A DNA stretch of 64,000 nucleotides from Sphingomonas adhaesiva (GTDB lineage Bacteria; Pseudomonadota; Alphaproteobacteria; Sphingomonadales; Sphingomonadaceae), in contig NZ_JAQIJT010000001.1 of the NCBI RefSeq assembly GCF_036946125.1, forward strand, positions 496,001 through 560,000, given 5' to 3'. How positions within the stretch are numbered: the stretch's first letter is position 1; each line of letters opens with the position of its first letter. The position numbers and the translations under genes were made by a program. The notes beneath the pieces are model-generated. The model was not told where the DNA came from. It made no database searches and saw only the letters and a list, made by a program, of their open reading frames with translations. This document shows positions 7,259 to 14,954 of the stretch, piece after piece.

Positions 7259-9523
7259 ATGACCCAGCAGCACGACGATCGCCCCGATTTCACCCCCTAT
7301 GACGGCCCGGCCGGCGGCTGGGGCTCGGTGAAGTCGCTCGCCGACATCATCCCGCGCGAGCAGAACGTGGCCGTCACCTCCGCGGAGCTGCTGCGCCAGA
7401 ACAAGCCCGGCGGCTTCGCCTGCGTCAGCTGCGCCTGGGCCAAGCCGCACCCGCCGCACCCGGCCGAATTCTGCGAGAACGGCGCGAAGGCGACCGCGTG
7501 GGAGATCACCAGCCAGCGCGTCACCCCCGATTTCTTCCGTCGCCACACGCTCAGCGAGCTGCGCACCTGGAGCGACTATCGGCTGGAGGAGGCCGGGCGT
7601 CTCACCCATCCGATGAAATACGATTCGGCCAGCGACAAATATGTCGTTGCGCCATGGGAAGAGGCGTTCGCCGCGATCGCCGCGCGGCTGAAACCGCTGA
7701 ACCCCAAGTCGGTCGTCTTCTACGCCTCGGGCCGCGCCAGCCTGGAGACGTCCTACATGTGGCAGCTGATGGCGCGCCTCTACGGCAACCAGAACCTGCC
7801 CGACAGTTCCAACATGTGCCACGAATCGACCTCGGTCGGGTTGAAGGCGGCGATCGGCGTTCCGGTCGGGACCACCCGGATCGAGGATTTCGACGCGTGC
7901 GACTGCATCCTGCATTTCGGGCAGAACGTCGCCACCAACAGCCCGCGGATGCTCCACCAGCTGCGCAGCGTCCACAAGCGCGGTGCGCAGATCATCGTCT
8001 TCAATCCCTTGCGCGAACGCGGGCTGGAGCGGTTCACCGATCCGCAGAATCCGATCGAGATGGCGACGGGCAAGGAAACCCCGATCGCCACCCAATATCA
8101 TCAGGTGAAGGCCGGCGGCGACATCGCCGCGATGATGGGGATCGCCAAATATCTGCTCGACCACGACGCGGTCGACCATGATTTCGTCGCGCGCCACACG
8201 CACGATTTCGCGCCCTTCGCCGAGAAGGTCCGCGCGACCGCGTGGGACGAGATCGAGCGCGAATCCGGCCTCGCCCGCGCCGCGATCGAACGCGCGGCGG
8301 CGGCCTATGCCCGGTCGACGGCGACGATCGCGATCTACGGCATGGGGCTGACCCAGCATGTGAAGGGCGTCGACAACGTCCGCATGCTCGTCAACCTGCT
8401 GCTGATGCGCGGCAACATCGGCAAGCCGGGCGCCGGCCCGTGCCCCGTGCGCGGGCACAGCAACGTGCAGGGCCAGCGCACCGTCGGCATCACCGAGAAG
8501 ACCGAGCTGGCCCCGGTCGAGAAGCTCAGGGAAGTCTATGGCTTCGACGCGCCGACCGAAAAGGGGCTCGATACGGTGGAGGCCTGCCGCGGGATCATCG
8601 ACGGGACGGTGAAGGCGTTCCTGTCGCTCGGCGGCAATTTCGCGCGCGCGGTGCCGGAGACGGAGCTGGTCGAGGACGGCTGGCGGCGGCTGGACCTGTC
8701 GGTGCAGATCGCGACCAAGCTCAACCGCAGCCACCTGCTCCCCGCCGCGGGCGATACGTGGCTGCTGCCGTGCCTCGGCCGGATCGAGCAGGACATCCAG
8801 GCGACCGGCCCGCAGCGCGTCACGGTCGAGGATTCGACCAGCGTCATCCATGCCTCGCTCGGCAAGGTGGAGCCCGCCAGCCCGCACCTGCTGTCCGAGC
8901 CCGCGATCGTCGCGGGCATCGCGTCGGCGCTGCTGCCCGCCAACCCCGCGGTGCCGTGGGACGCGTGGGTCGGCGACTATGCGCTGGTCCGCGACGAGAT
9001 CGCGAAGGTCTTCCCCGACTTCTTCGCGCGCTTCAACGAGCGGCTGGCGGAGGAGCCGCACGGCTTCTGGAAGGGCAACAAGGCCGCCGGGCGCGAATTC
9101 GACACCCCCTCGGGGCGCGCCGAATTCATGGTGCCGCAGGAGTTGAACGCGACCGGCTTCGCCGCGGCGGACGGTCGCTACCGCCTGCTGACGCTGCGCT
9201 CGAATGACCAGTTCAACACGACGATCTACGGCTATTCCGACCGCTTCCGCGGCATCAACGGTACGCGGCAGGTGGTGCTGATGAACCGCGACGACATCGC
9301 GGCCTCCGGGCTGGCCGCCGGGCAGAAGGTGACGCTCGCGACCGATGCGGGGGACAATCACGACCGCCGCGTGGGCGACCTGATCGTGGTCGAATACGAC
9401 GTCCCCCCGGGGTGCATCGCGGCCTATTACCCCGAGTGCAATCCGCTGATCCCGCTCGACCACCACGCCGAGGAAAGCCACGTCCCCGCGGCGAAATCGG
9501 TGCCGGTGCGGATCGTGGCGTAA
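7259..9523 (+). CDS. FdhF/YdeP-family molybdopterin oxidoreductase
   Basis: 754 residues from the ATG just after fdhD. The start of the chain (GPAGGWGSVKSLADI, then CVSCAWAKP with Cys at 55 and 58) is the YdeP form; a full four-Cys [4Fe-4S] cluster site is not visible. Further signatures include NMCHESTSVGLK, the MGD-binding LRSVHKRGAQIIVFNPLRERG, PCPVRGHSNVQGQRTVGI, and a C-terminal molydop-binding domain (LRSNDQFNTTIYGYSDRFRG). E. coli YdeP is linked to acid resistance and is formate dehydrogenase-like. No electron-transfer subunit follows, so the redox partner is unknown. Confidence 0.85.
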   Translation: MTQQHDDRPDFTPYDGPAGGWGSVKSLADIIPREQNVAVTSAELLRQNKPGGFACVSCAWAKPHPPHPAEFCENGAKATAWEITSQRVTPDFFRRHTLSELRTWSDYRLEEAGRLTHPMKYDSASDKYVVAPWEEAFAAIAARLKPLNPKSVVFYASGRASLETSYMWQLMARLYGNQNLPDSSNMCHESTSVGLKAAIGVPVGTTRIEDFDACDCILHFGQNVATNSPRMLHQLRSVHKRGAQIIVFNPLRERGLERFTDPQNPIEMATGKETPIATQYHQVKAGGDIAAMMGIAKYLLDHDAVDHDFVARHTHDFAPFAEKVRATAWDEIERESGLARAAIERAAAAYARSTATIAIYGMGLTQHVKGVDNVRMLVNLLLMRGNIGKPGAGPCPVRGHSNVQGQRTVGITEKTELAPVEKLREVYGFDAPTEKGLDTVEACRGIIDGTVKAFLSLGGNFARAVPETELVEDGWRRLDLSVQIATKLNRSHLLPAAGDTWLLPCLGRIEQDIQATGPQRVTVEDSTSVIHASLGKVEPASPHLLSEPAIVAGIASALLPANPAVPWDAWVGDYALVRDEIAKVFPDFFARFNERLAEEPHGFWKGNKAAGREFDTPSGRAEFMVPQELNATGFAAADGRYRLLTLRSNDQFNTTIYGYSDRFRGINGTRQVVLMNRDDIAASGLAAGQKVTLATDAGDNHDRRVGDLIVVEYDVPPGCIAAYYPECNPLIPLDHHAEESHVPAAKSVPVRIVA

Positions 9524-9578
9524 CCCACCCCCGCGCACCGTCACCCGGGCTCGCGCGGGACCTTTGCAAAAGGCTGTA

Positions 9579-9669
9579 CCGTGCTCCTGCGCAGGCAGGA
9601 GCCCAGGGTTGCAGGTCCCATAAGCGTTGTTCTGCCTGGCCCTGGGCTCCTGCCTGCGCAGGAGCACGG
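9579..9669. repeat. 91-bp palindromic repeat, family A copy 1
   Basis: Two perfectly complementary 30-base arms (9579-9608 and 9640-9669) contain the palindrome CTCCTGCGCAGGCAGGAG. They enclose a 31-base centre reading TTGCAGGTCCCATAAGCG, then TTGTTCTGCCTGG. A second copy with the same centre lies in the opposite orientation at 49112-49203. No coding capacity. Confidence 0.75.
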
Positions 9670-9797
9670 CGTGGGCTCGGTGCCGTCGCACCCGTTTTGC
9701 AACGGCCGTCCGCGCATCCAACCGGCCTGACGGTACGTGGCACCGTGGATACCGGAACGAGTCCGGCATGACGGGCAAGCGAACCACCCCGCCGACC

Positions 9798-9893
9798 CGT
9801 CATTCCCGCGAAGGCGGGAATCCGGACGCGCTGATCTCCCGGTTCTCGTCCGGCCGTCAGCGTCTCTGGATCCCCGCCTCCGCGGGGGTGACG
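9798..9893. repeat. REP-like inverted repeat (GTCATTCCCGCG type)
   Basis: The left arm CGTCATTCCCGCGAAGGCGG and the right arm CCGCCTCCGCGGGGGTGACG are imperfect inverted copies around a 40-base spacer. This is a repeat type common between genes in alphaproteobacteria. With the family A repeat and a shorter palindrome near 9745-9770 it fills the gap 9524-9945; I see no gene there. Confidence 0.65.
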
Positions 9894-9945
9894 GTGGCGC
9901 AATTGGCAACGCTCCACCTCCTGACCCCTTGACCCCGCCCCCTCC

Positions 9946-9959
9946 ATAACAGATGTTAC
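9946..9959. promoter_or_regulatory. operator-like palindrome TAAC-N4-GTTA (second copy)
   Basis: ATAACAGATGTTAC contains a perfect TAAC/GTTA inverted repeat with a 4-base centre. It lies 46 bases upstream of the SDR start. It matches the palindrome at 6420-6433 in both arms and spacing, but not in the centre, which argues for a protein-binding site and not for a copied repeat. Confidence 0.5.
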
Positions 9960-10005
9960 GTCGATGCGACGGGGCATAACCCCGCGGGAATCAAAGGAGA
10001 GGGAC

Positions 10006-10794
10006 GTGAAACTAGGCCCCGACATCGCGGCGATCGTCACCGGCGGCGCTTCCGGGCTCGGCCGCGCCACCGCGGAGGCGCTGATCGCGCATGGCTGCAA
10101 GGTGGCGCTGTTCGACAAGAACGCCGACATCGGGCCGCAGGTCGCCGCGGAGATCGGCGCGACCTGGTGCGAGGTCGACGTGATGGACCAGGCCTCGGTC
10201 GACGCCGGCTTCGCCGCCGCGCGCGCCGCCAACGGGCAGGAGCGCGTCCTCGTCAACTGCGCCGGCGGCGGCTTCGGCGGCCCCAACAAGACCGTCGCCC
10301 GGTCGAGGGAGGACGGTTCGATCACGCCGTATCCGATCGAGAATTTCCAGAAGACGCTGGAGCTCAACCTCGTGGGCTCGTTCCGCTGCCTGGTCGGCGC
10401 GGCGGCGGGGATGATGACGCTGCCCCCGACCGACGACGGCGACCGCGGCGCGATCGTCAATACCGCCAGCGTCGCGGGCGAGGAGGGGCAGATCGGGCAG
10501 GTCGCCTATGCCTCCGCCAAGGCCGGCGTGATCGGCATGACGCTGGTCGTCGCGCGCGACCTGTCGGGCGAGGGCATCCGCTGCAACACGATCCTGCCCG
10601 GCATCTTCGACACGCCGCTGCTGGGCCGCGCCAAGCCGCAGGTGAAGGCGGCGCTGTCGGCGATGGTGCCGTTCCCCAAGCGGCTGGGGCTGGCGGAGGA
10701 ATATGCCCGCCTCGCGCTGGAGATGATCCGCAACAGCTATTTCAACGGCGAGGACGTCCGCCTGGACGGCGCCATCCGCATGCAGCCGAAGTGA
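10006..10794 (+). CDS. SDR-family 3-hydroxyacyl-CoA dehydrogenase-like protein
   Basis: 262 residues from a GTG start with a good ribosome binding site (AAAGGAGAGGG, ending 2 bases before). Rossmann motif TGGASGLG at residues 12-19; FDKNAD after the second strand suggests NAD. The catalytic Ser155, Tyr168 and Lys172 are in place. The insert after VNCAGGG (residues 90-115) and the GIFDTPLL region resemble type-II 3-hydroxyacyl-CoA dehydrogenases (HSD10-like). It is followed 10 bases later by an acyl-CoA dehydrogenase, so a beta-oxidation step on the same substrate is likely. Confidence 0.82.
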   Translation: MKLGPDIAAIVTGGASGLGRATAEALIAHGCKVALFDKNADIGPQVAAEIGATWCEVDVMDQASVDAGFAAARAANGQERVLVNCAGGGFGGPNKTVARSREDGSITPYPIENFQKTLELNLVGSFRCLVGAAAGMMTLPPTDDGDRGAIVNTASVAGEEGQIGQVAYASAKAGVIGMTLVVARDLSGEGIRCNTILPGIFDTPLLGRAKPQVKAALSAMVPFPKRLGLAEEYARLALEMIRNSYFNGEDVRLDGAIRMQPK

Positions 10795-10804
10795 GGAGGC
10801 GCTC

Positions 10805-11896
10805 GTGAACTTCGACTATTCCGACGATCAGAAGATGCTGAAGGACGAGGCGCGCAAGTTCCTCGACGCCAAATGCCCGGTGACGGTCGTGCGCGGCGTG
10901 CTCGACGACGATACGCGCCATTATGACGAGGCGCTGTGGCGCGGCGTCGCGGAGCAGGGCTGGCTGGGCGCGGCGATCCCCGAGCAGTACGGCGGGCTCG
11001 GGCTCGGCCACGTCGAGCTGTGCGCGCTGGCGGAGGAGCTGGGCCGCGCGGTCGCGCCGATCCCCTTCGCCTCGACCGTCTATTTCGTCGCCGAGGCGCT
11101 GATGCTGCTGGGCAGCGAGGCGCAGAAGGCGAAATGGCTGCCGAAGATCGCGAGCGGCGAGGTGATCGGCGCCTTCGCGACGTCGGAGGGGCCGGGGCCG
11201 GTCACATCGACCAGCATCCGCACCTCCGTCGTGGGCAACCGCATCACGGGAACGAAGATCCCCGTCACCGACGGCAATATCGCCAACCTCTTGGTCGTGC
11301 TGGCGAAGGACGGCCTGTATCTGGTCGAGGGGCCGGTCGAATCGGAGGTGCTGACCACCCTCGACCCCACCCGCAGCGCCGCGCGCGTCACCTTCGCCGA
11401 CAACGACTGCGAGCGGCTGGGCGACGAGGACGGCCTGTCCGCGATGAGCCAGGTGTTCGACCGGGCCGCGGTCCTGCTCGCCTTCGAACAGCTCGGCGGC
11501 GCCGATCGCGCGCTGGAGATGGCGAAGGCCTATGCGCTCGACCGGCAGGCGTTCGGCCGCCCGATCGCGGGCTATCAGGCGATCAAGCACAAGCTGGCCG
11601 ACATCTATGTCAAGAACGAGATCGCGCGCTCCAACGCCTATTACGGCGCCTGGGCGCTGAACGCCGGCGCCGCCGAACTGCCGCTCGCCGCCGCCACCGC
11701 GCGCGTCGCGGCGAGCGAGGCGTACTGGTTCGCGTCGAAGGAGAATATCCAGACGCACGGCGGCATCGGCTTCACCTGGGAGGCCGACCCCCAGCTCCAC
11801 TACCGCCGCTCGCGCCAGCTGTCGCTGGTCGCCGGCGCCCCGTCCACCTGGCGCGAGCGGCTGGTCACCCAGCTCGAACAGCGCAACGCCGCGTAA
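10805..11896 (+). CDS. acyl-CoA dehydrogenase, short form (363 aa)
   Basis: 363 residues with the three-domain acyl-CoA dehydrogenase layout: an N-terminal helical domain (GVAEQGWLGAAIPEQYGGLGL), a middle beta domain, and a C-terminal helical domain with HGGIGFTWEADPQLHYRRS. The middle domain is poor in the usual FAD-contact sequence: where active relatives have a T-E-P-xx-GSD run, this has TSEGPGPVTSTSIRT. Adjacent pairs of one degenerate and one complete subunit are known as heterotetrameric dehydrogenases for bulky (for example steroid) acyl-CoAs. The next gene is a complete partner. Confidence 0.82.
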   Translation: MNFDYSDDQKMLKDEARKFLDAKCPVTVVRGVLDDDTRHYDEALWRGVAEQGWLGAAIPEQYGGLGLGHVELCALAEELGRAVAPIPFASTVYFVAEALMLLGSEAQKAKWLPKIASGEVIGAFATSEGPGPVTSTSIRTSVVGNRITGTKIPVTDGNIANLLVVLAKDGLYLVEGPVESEVLTTLDPTRSAARVTFADNDCERLGDEDGLSAMSQVFDRAAVLLAFEQLGGADRALEMAKAYALDRQAFGRPIAGYQAIKHKLADIYVKNEIARSNAYYGAWALNAGAAELPLAAATARVAASEAYWFASKENIQTHGGIGFTWEADPQLHYRRSRQLSLVAGAPSTWRERLVTQLEQRNAA

Positions 11897-11907
11897 CGAA
11901 ACAACAT

Positions 11908-11971
11908 CCGTTCGCCCCGAGCGACGTCGAAGGGCACGCGCGTACGCTTCGACTTCGCTCGGCGCGAACGG
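11908..11971. repeat. REP-like inverted repeat between the two dehydrogenases
   Basis: CCGTTCGCCCCGAGCGACGT (left) and the complement of CTTCGACTTCGCTCGGCGCG (right) form imperfect 25-base arms around a short spacer. It is a common sphingomonad intergenic palindrome type. It could slow transcription or stabilise mRNA between two cotranscribed genes. Confidence 0.6.
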
Positions 11972-11991
11972 AGGTGAGAGGACGAAACATC

Positions 11992-13191
11992 ATGGATTTC
12001 AACGACACCCCAGAGGAAGCCGCCTATCGCACCCGCGCCCGCGACTGGCTGGAGAGCAACGTCGCCGAGCACAAGGCGCAGGGCCATGCCGACGACATGG
12101 CCGCCGCACGCGCGTGGCAGGCGCGCAAGGCCGCGGCCGGCTATGCGCAGATCACCTGGCCGAAGGAATGGGGCGGCGGCGGCGGCACCCCGATCCAGTC
12201 GGTGATCTTCGGCCAGGAGGAAGCGAAGCACCCGGTCCAGTACGGCTATTTCACGATCGGGCTGGGCATGTGCGTCCCCACCGTGATGGCGTTCGCGGAT
12301 CAGGCGACGAAGGAGCGCTTCGTCGGCCCGGCGCTGCGCGGCGAGGAAATCTGGTCGCAGCTCTTCTCCGAACCCGCTGGCGGTTCCGACGTGGCGGCGA
12401 TCCGGACGCGTGCCGTCAGGGACGGCGACGACTGGGTGGTCAACGGCCAGAAGGTCTGGACCTCGGGCGCGCATTATTCGGATTATGGCATCCTGCTGGT
12501 CCGCACCAACCCCGACGTGCCCAAGCACAAGGGGCTGACGATGTTCTGGCTCGACCTGCGCTCGCCCGGCGTCGAGATCCGCCCGATCCACCAGATGTCG
12601 GGCGGCTCCAACTTCAACGAGGTGTATTTCACCGACGTCCGCATCCCCGACGCGCAGCGGCTGGGCGAGGTCGATGCCGGCTGGAAGGTGGCGCTGGTCA
12701 CGCTGATGAACGAGCGCCTCGCGGTCGGCGGCGGCGGCGGTGCGGGGCCGAAGGAAATCCTGAAGCTGGCGCGCGAGATCGACGCGGCGGAGGGTACGCT
12801 GCTCCAGGAACCCGCCTTCCGCCAGAAGCTGGCCGACTGGTGGGTCCAGTCGGAGGGGCTGCGCAACACGCGGATGCGCACGATCACCGCGCTCAGCCGC
12901 GGGCAGACGCCGGGGCCGGAAAGCTCGATCGGCAAGATCATCGCCGCCAACCAGCTGCAGGACATCGGCAATTCCGCGGTCGAGGCGGAGGATCAGTTCG
13001 GCATCATCGCCGATCCGGCGCTCGCGCCGCTCAAGGGGCTGTTCCAGTCCGCGGTGATGAACGCGCCCGGCTTGCGCATCGCGGGCGGCACCGACGAGAT
13101 CCTGAAGAACATCATCGCCGAACGCGTGCTGGGCCTGCCCGGCGAGATCCGCACCGACAAGGATGCCGCGTTCAAGGATCTGAAGGCGTAG
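11992..13191 (+). CDS. acyl-CoA dehydrogenase, complete form (399 aa)
   Basis: 399 residues. Signatures in order: WPKEWGGGGGTPIQSVIF in the N-terminal domain; QLFSEPAGGSDVAAIRTRA, a full FAD-binding stretch; VNGQKVWTSGAH; VYFTDVRIPDAQRLG; and RIAGGTDEILKNIIAERVLG at the C-terminal FAD/substrate region. The YEGT catalytic-Glu position of medium-chain enzymes reads AGGT, so the base must come from elsewhere, as in isovaleryl-type enzymes. It is 95 bases downstream of the short dehydrogenase across a palindromic repeat and probably forms a complex with it. Confidence 0.88.
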   Translation: MDFNDTPEEAAYRTRARDWLESNVAEHKAQGHADDMAAARAWQARKAAAGYAQITWPKEWGGGGGTPIQSVIFGQEEAKHPVQYGYFTIGLGMCVPTVMAFADQATKERFVGPALRGEEIWSQLFSEPAGGSDVAAIRTRAVRDGDDWVVNGQKVWTSGAHYSDYGILLVRTNPDVPKHKGLTMFWLDLRSPGVEIRPIHQMSGGSNFNEVYFTDVRIPDAQRLGEVDAGWKVALVTLMNERLAVGGGGGAGPKEILKLAREIDAAEGTLLQEPAFRQKLADWWVQSEGLRNTRMRTITALSRGQTPGPESSIGKIIAANQLQDIGNSAVEAEDQFGIIADPALAPLKGLFQSAVMNAPGLRIAGGTDEILKNIIAERVLGLPGEIRTDKDAAFKDLKA

Positions 13192-13198
13192 CCCGTCC

Positions 13199-13291
13199 GT
13201 CACCCCGGACTTGTTCCGGGATCCAGGGTTCCGCGTACCGTCAGGCGTGGGGCGCGCGGAACCCTGGATGCCGGGACAAGCCCGGCATGAC
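13199..13291. repeat. REP-like inverted repeat (CACCCCGGACTTG type)
   Basis: The left arm GTCACCCCGGACTTGTTCCG continues into ATCCAGGGTTCCGCG. The right arm is its near-complement, ending in CGGGACAAGCCCGGCATGAC. The spacer is about 20 bases. It lies between the dehydrogenase operon and ybgC and may act as a transcription barrier; there is no T-tract. Confidence 0.65.
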
Positions 13292-13362
13292 AAAGGGGAA
13301 CACGCGTGCCTCCCCCTCATCCGGGGTTCCCCTGCGACTCCCCATCGGTTAACGCTTCGTCG

Positions 13363-13830
13363 ATGATGGCGGACGGTCAGGACCAGCCCGCGCAGGGACG
13401 TTTCGAGGGCGCCGTGCACCTGTTCCCGCTGCGCGTCTATTTCGAGGACACCGACCTGTCCTCCGTGGTCTATCACGCCAACTATCTGAGATATATGGAG
13501 CGTGCGCGTTCCGACCTGCTGCGCGTCGCGGGCATCGACCAGCGCGCGCACTTCGAGGGCGGGGGCGGCGCCTATGCCATCACCGATCTGGCCATCCGCT
13601 ACCGCGCGCCTGCGCGGCTCGACGATGCGTTGCTGGTGGAAAGCCGCGTGGTGCAGGTGCGCGCCGCCAGCGTCGTCATTCATCAGACAGTCAGCCGGGG
13701 CGGGGAATTGCTGACCGACGCCCGCGTCACCGCCGCGTTGGTGGGGGCCGATGGTCGTCCGCGTCGCCAGCCCGTGGCGTGGGTCGACCTGTTCCGCCGC
13801 CTCGTGACTCCAGGGGAAGATACGCCTTGA
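13363..13830 (+). CDS. ybgC: YbgC, tol-pal-associated acyl-CoA thioesterase
   Basis: 155 residues from the double ATG at 13363; the open frame further upstream overlaps the repeat region. The hot-dog fold signature YFEDTDLSSVVYHANYLRYM carries the catalytic Asp and is followed by ERAR. C-terminal LLTDARVTAALVGADGRPRR is typical. YbgC is the usual first gene of the tol-pal operon and hydrolyses short-chain or phospholipid-related acyl-CoAs. The stop overlaps the TTG start of tolQ. Confidence 0.92.
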   Translation: MMADGQDQPAQGRFEGAVHLFPLRVYFEDTDLSSVVYHANYLRYMERARSDLLRVAGIDQRAHFEGGGGAYAITDLAIRYRAPARLDDALLVESRVVQVRAASVVIHQTVSRGGELLTDARVTAALVGADGRPRRQPVAWVDLFRRLVTPGEDTP

Positions 13831-14519
13831 ATCCGATTTTGCAGACCGACGCCGCCACGCTGTCGCCGATCGCGCTGTTCCTTCAGGCCGACTGGGTGGT
13901 GAAGGCGGTGATGCTGGGGCTGCTGGCCGCCAGCATCTGGACCTGGGCGATCATCATCGCCTCCTGGGTGAAGCTGGGGCGTACGCGCAAGGCGGCGGAG
14001 ACGTTCGAGCGCGAGTTCTGGGCCGCGGACGATATCGACGCCTTCTTCCGTGCCAAGGGGCAGGCCGACCTGCCCTCCGCGCGCGTGCTGGAGGCGGGGG
14101 TGACAGAGTGGCGCCGCTCCACCCACGGCAACCGCATCGACCGCGAGGGCGTGCGCGAGCGGCTGGGCACGGTGATGGCGAGCGCGGTCGCGCGTGAGGT
14201 GGACCAGTTGTCCGACCGGCTCAACGTGCTGGCGACGGTCGGGTCGGTGGCGCCGTTCGTCGGGCTGTTCGGCACCGTCTGGGGCATCATGCGCAGCTTC
14301 ACCTCGATCGCCAGCGCGCAGAACACCAGCCTGGCGGTGGTCGCGCCGGGCATCGCGGAGGCGCTGTTCGCGACCGCGATCGGGCTGTTCGCCGCCATCC
14401 CCGCGGTGATCGCCTACAATCGCTTCAGCCACGCGATCAACCGGATCGAGGCGCGGCTGATGCGCTTCGCCGATGCGTTCCACGCGACGCTCTCGCGCCA
14501 GCTCGACGGCGAGCGCTGA
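13827..14519 (+). CDS. tolQ: TolQ, inner-membrane proton channel subunit
   Basis: 230 residues starting at a TTG that overlaps the ybgC stop; AGGGGAAG lies 6 bases upstream. Three membrane segments are visible: near residues 18-38, then a pair around 135-155 (TVGSVAPFVGLFGTVWGIM) and 170-195 (EALFATAIGLFAAIPAVIAY). These GLFGTVWG and AxPAVxAYN signatures define the TolQ/ExbB family. It forms the TolQ-TolR motor that uses the proton gradient to drive TolA during outer-membrane constriction. Confidence 0.95.
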   Translation: MNPILQTDAATLSPIALFLQADWVVKAVMLGLLAASIWTWAIIIASWVKLGRTRKAAETFEREFWAADDIDAFFRAKGQADLPSARVLEAGVTEWRRSTHGNRIDREGVRERLGTVMASAVAREVDQLSDRLNVLATVGSVAPFVGLFGTVWGIMRSFTSIASAQNTSLAVVAPGIAEALFATAIGLFAAIPAVIAYNRFSHAINRIEARLMRFADAFHATLSRQLDGER

Positions 14520-14950
14520 TGGCGATGCACCTGCCCTCCGCGCGCGGGAAAGGCCGCCGCGCGCCGATGGCGGACATCAACGTGACGCCGCTGGTCGACG
14601 TCATGCTGGTGCTGCTCATCATCTTCATGGTCACAGCGCCGCTGCTGACGCAGGGCGTGCCGGTGAACCTGCCCGACAGCCGCGCCAAGCCGCTGGAGCA
14701 GGACCAGCAGCCGACCGAGATCTCGATGGACGCCGATGGGCGCATCTTCCTCGCCAAGGAGGAGGTGTCCGCCGACGCGCTGGCGCAGCGGCTGGACCAG
14801 GTCGTCGCGCGCGCCCCCGCCGGGCAGCCGCCGCAGGTGCTGCTGCGCGCCGACCGCGGGCTCGACTACGGCCGGGTGATGCGGGTGATGGGGCTGCTCA
14901 ACGCCGCCGGGCTGAACCGGGTCGCGCTGGTGACGGTGGGCGAGGAATAA
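14519..14950 (+). CDS. tolR: TolR, energy-transducing partner of TolQ
   Basis: 143 residues, beginning in a TGATG overlap with tolQ. The segment MADINVTPLVDVMLVLLIIF contains the single membrane helix with the conserved Asp (VDVML) that carries protons with TolQ. The periplasmic domain follows (VPVNLPDS, ISMDADGRIFLAKEEV, VLLRADRGLDYGRVMRVMG). Length is normal for TolR. Confidence 0.95.
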   Translation: MAMHLPSARGKGRRAPMADINVTPLVDVMLVLLIIFMVTAPLLTQGVPVNLPDSRAKPLEQDQQPTEISMDADGRIFLAKEEVSADALAQRLDQVVARAPAGQPPQVLLRADRGLDYGRVMRVMGLLNAAGLNRVALVTVGEE

Positions 14951-14954
14951 GAGG

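Noticed and set aside
7202..9787. 861-codon minus-strand frame opposite the molybdopterin oxidoreductase
   Set aside because: High-GC shadow frame: no domain, Arg/His/Gly-rich composition, and it spans repeats; the plus strand encodes clear FdhD and YdeP-type motifs.
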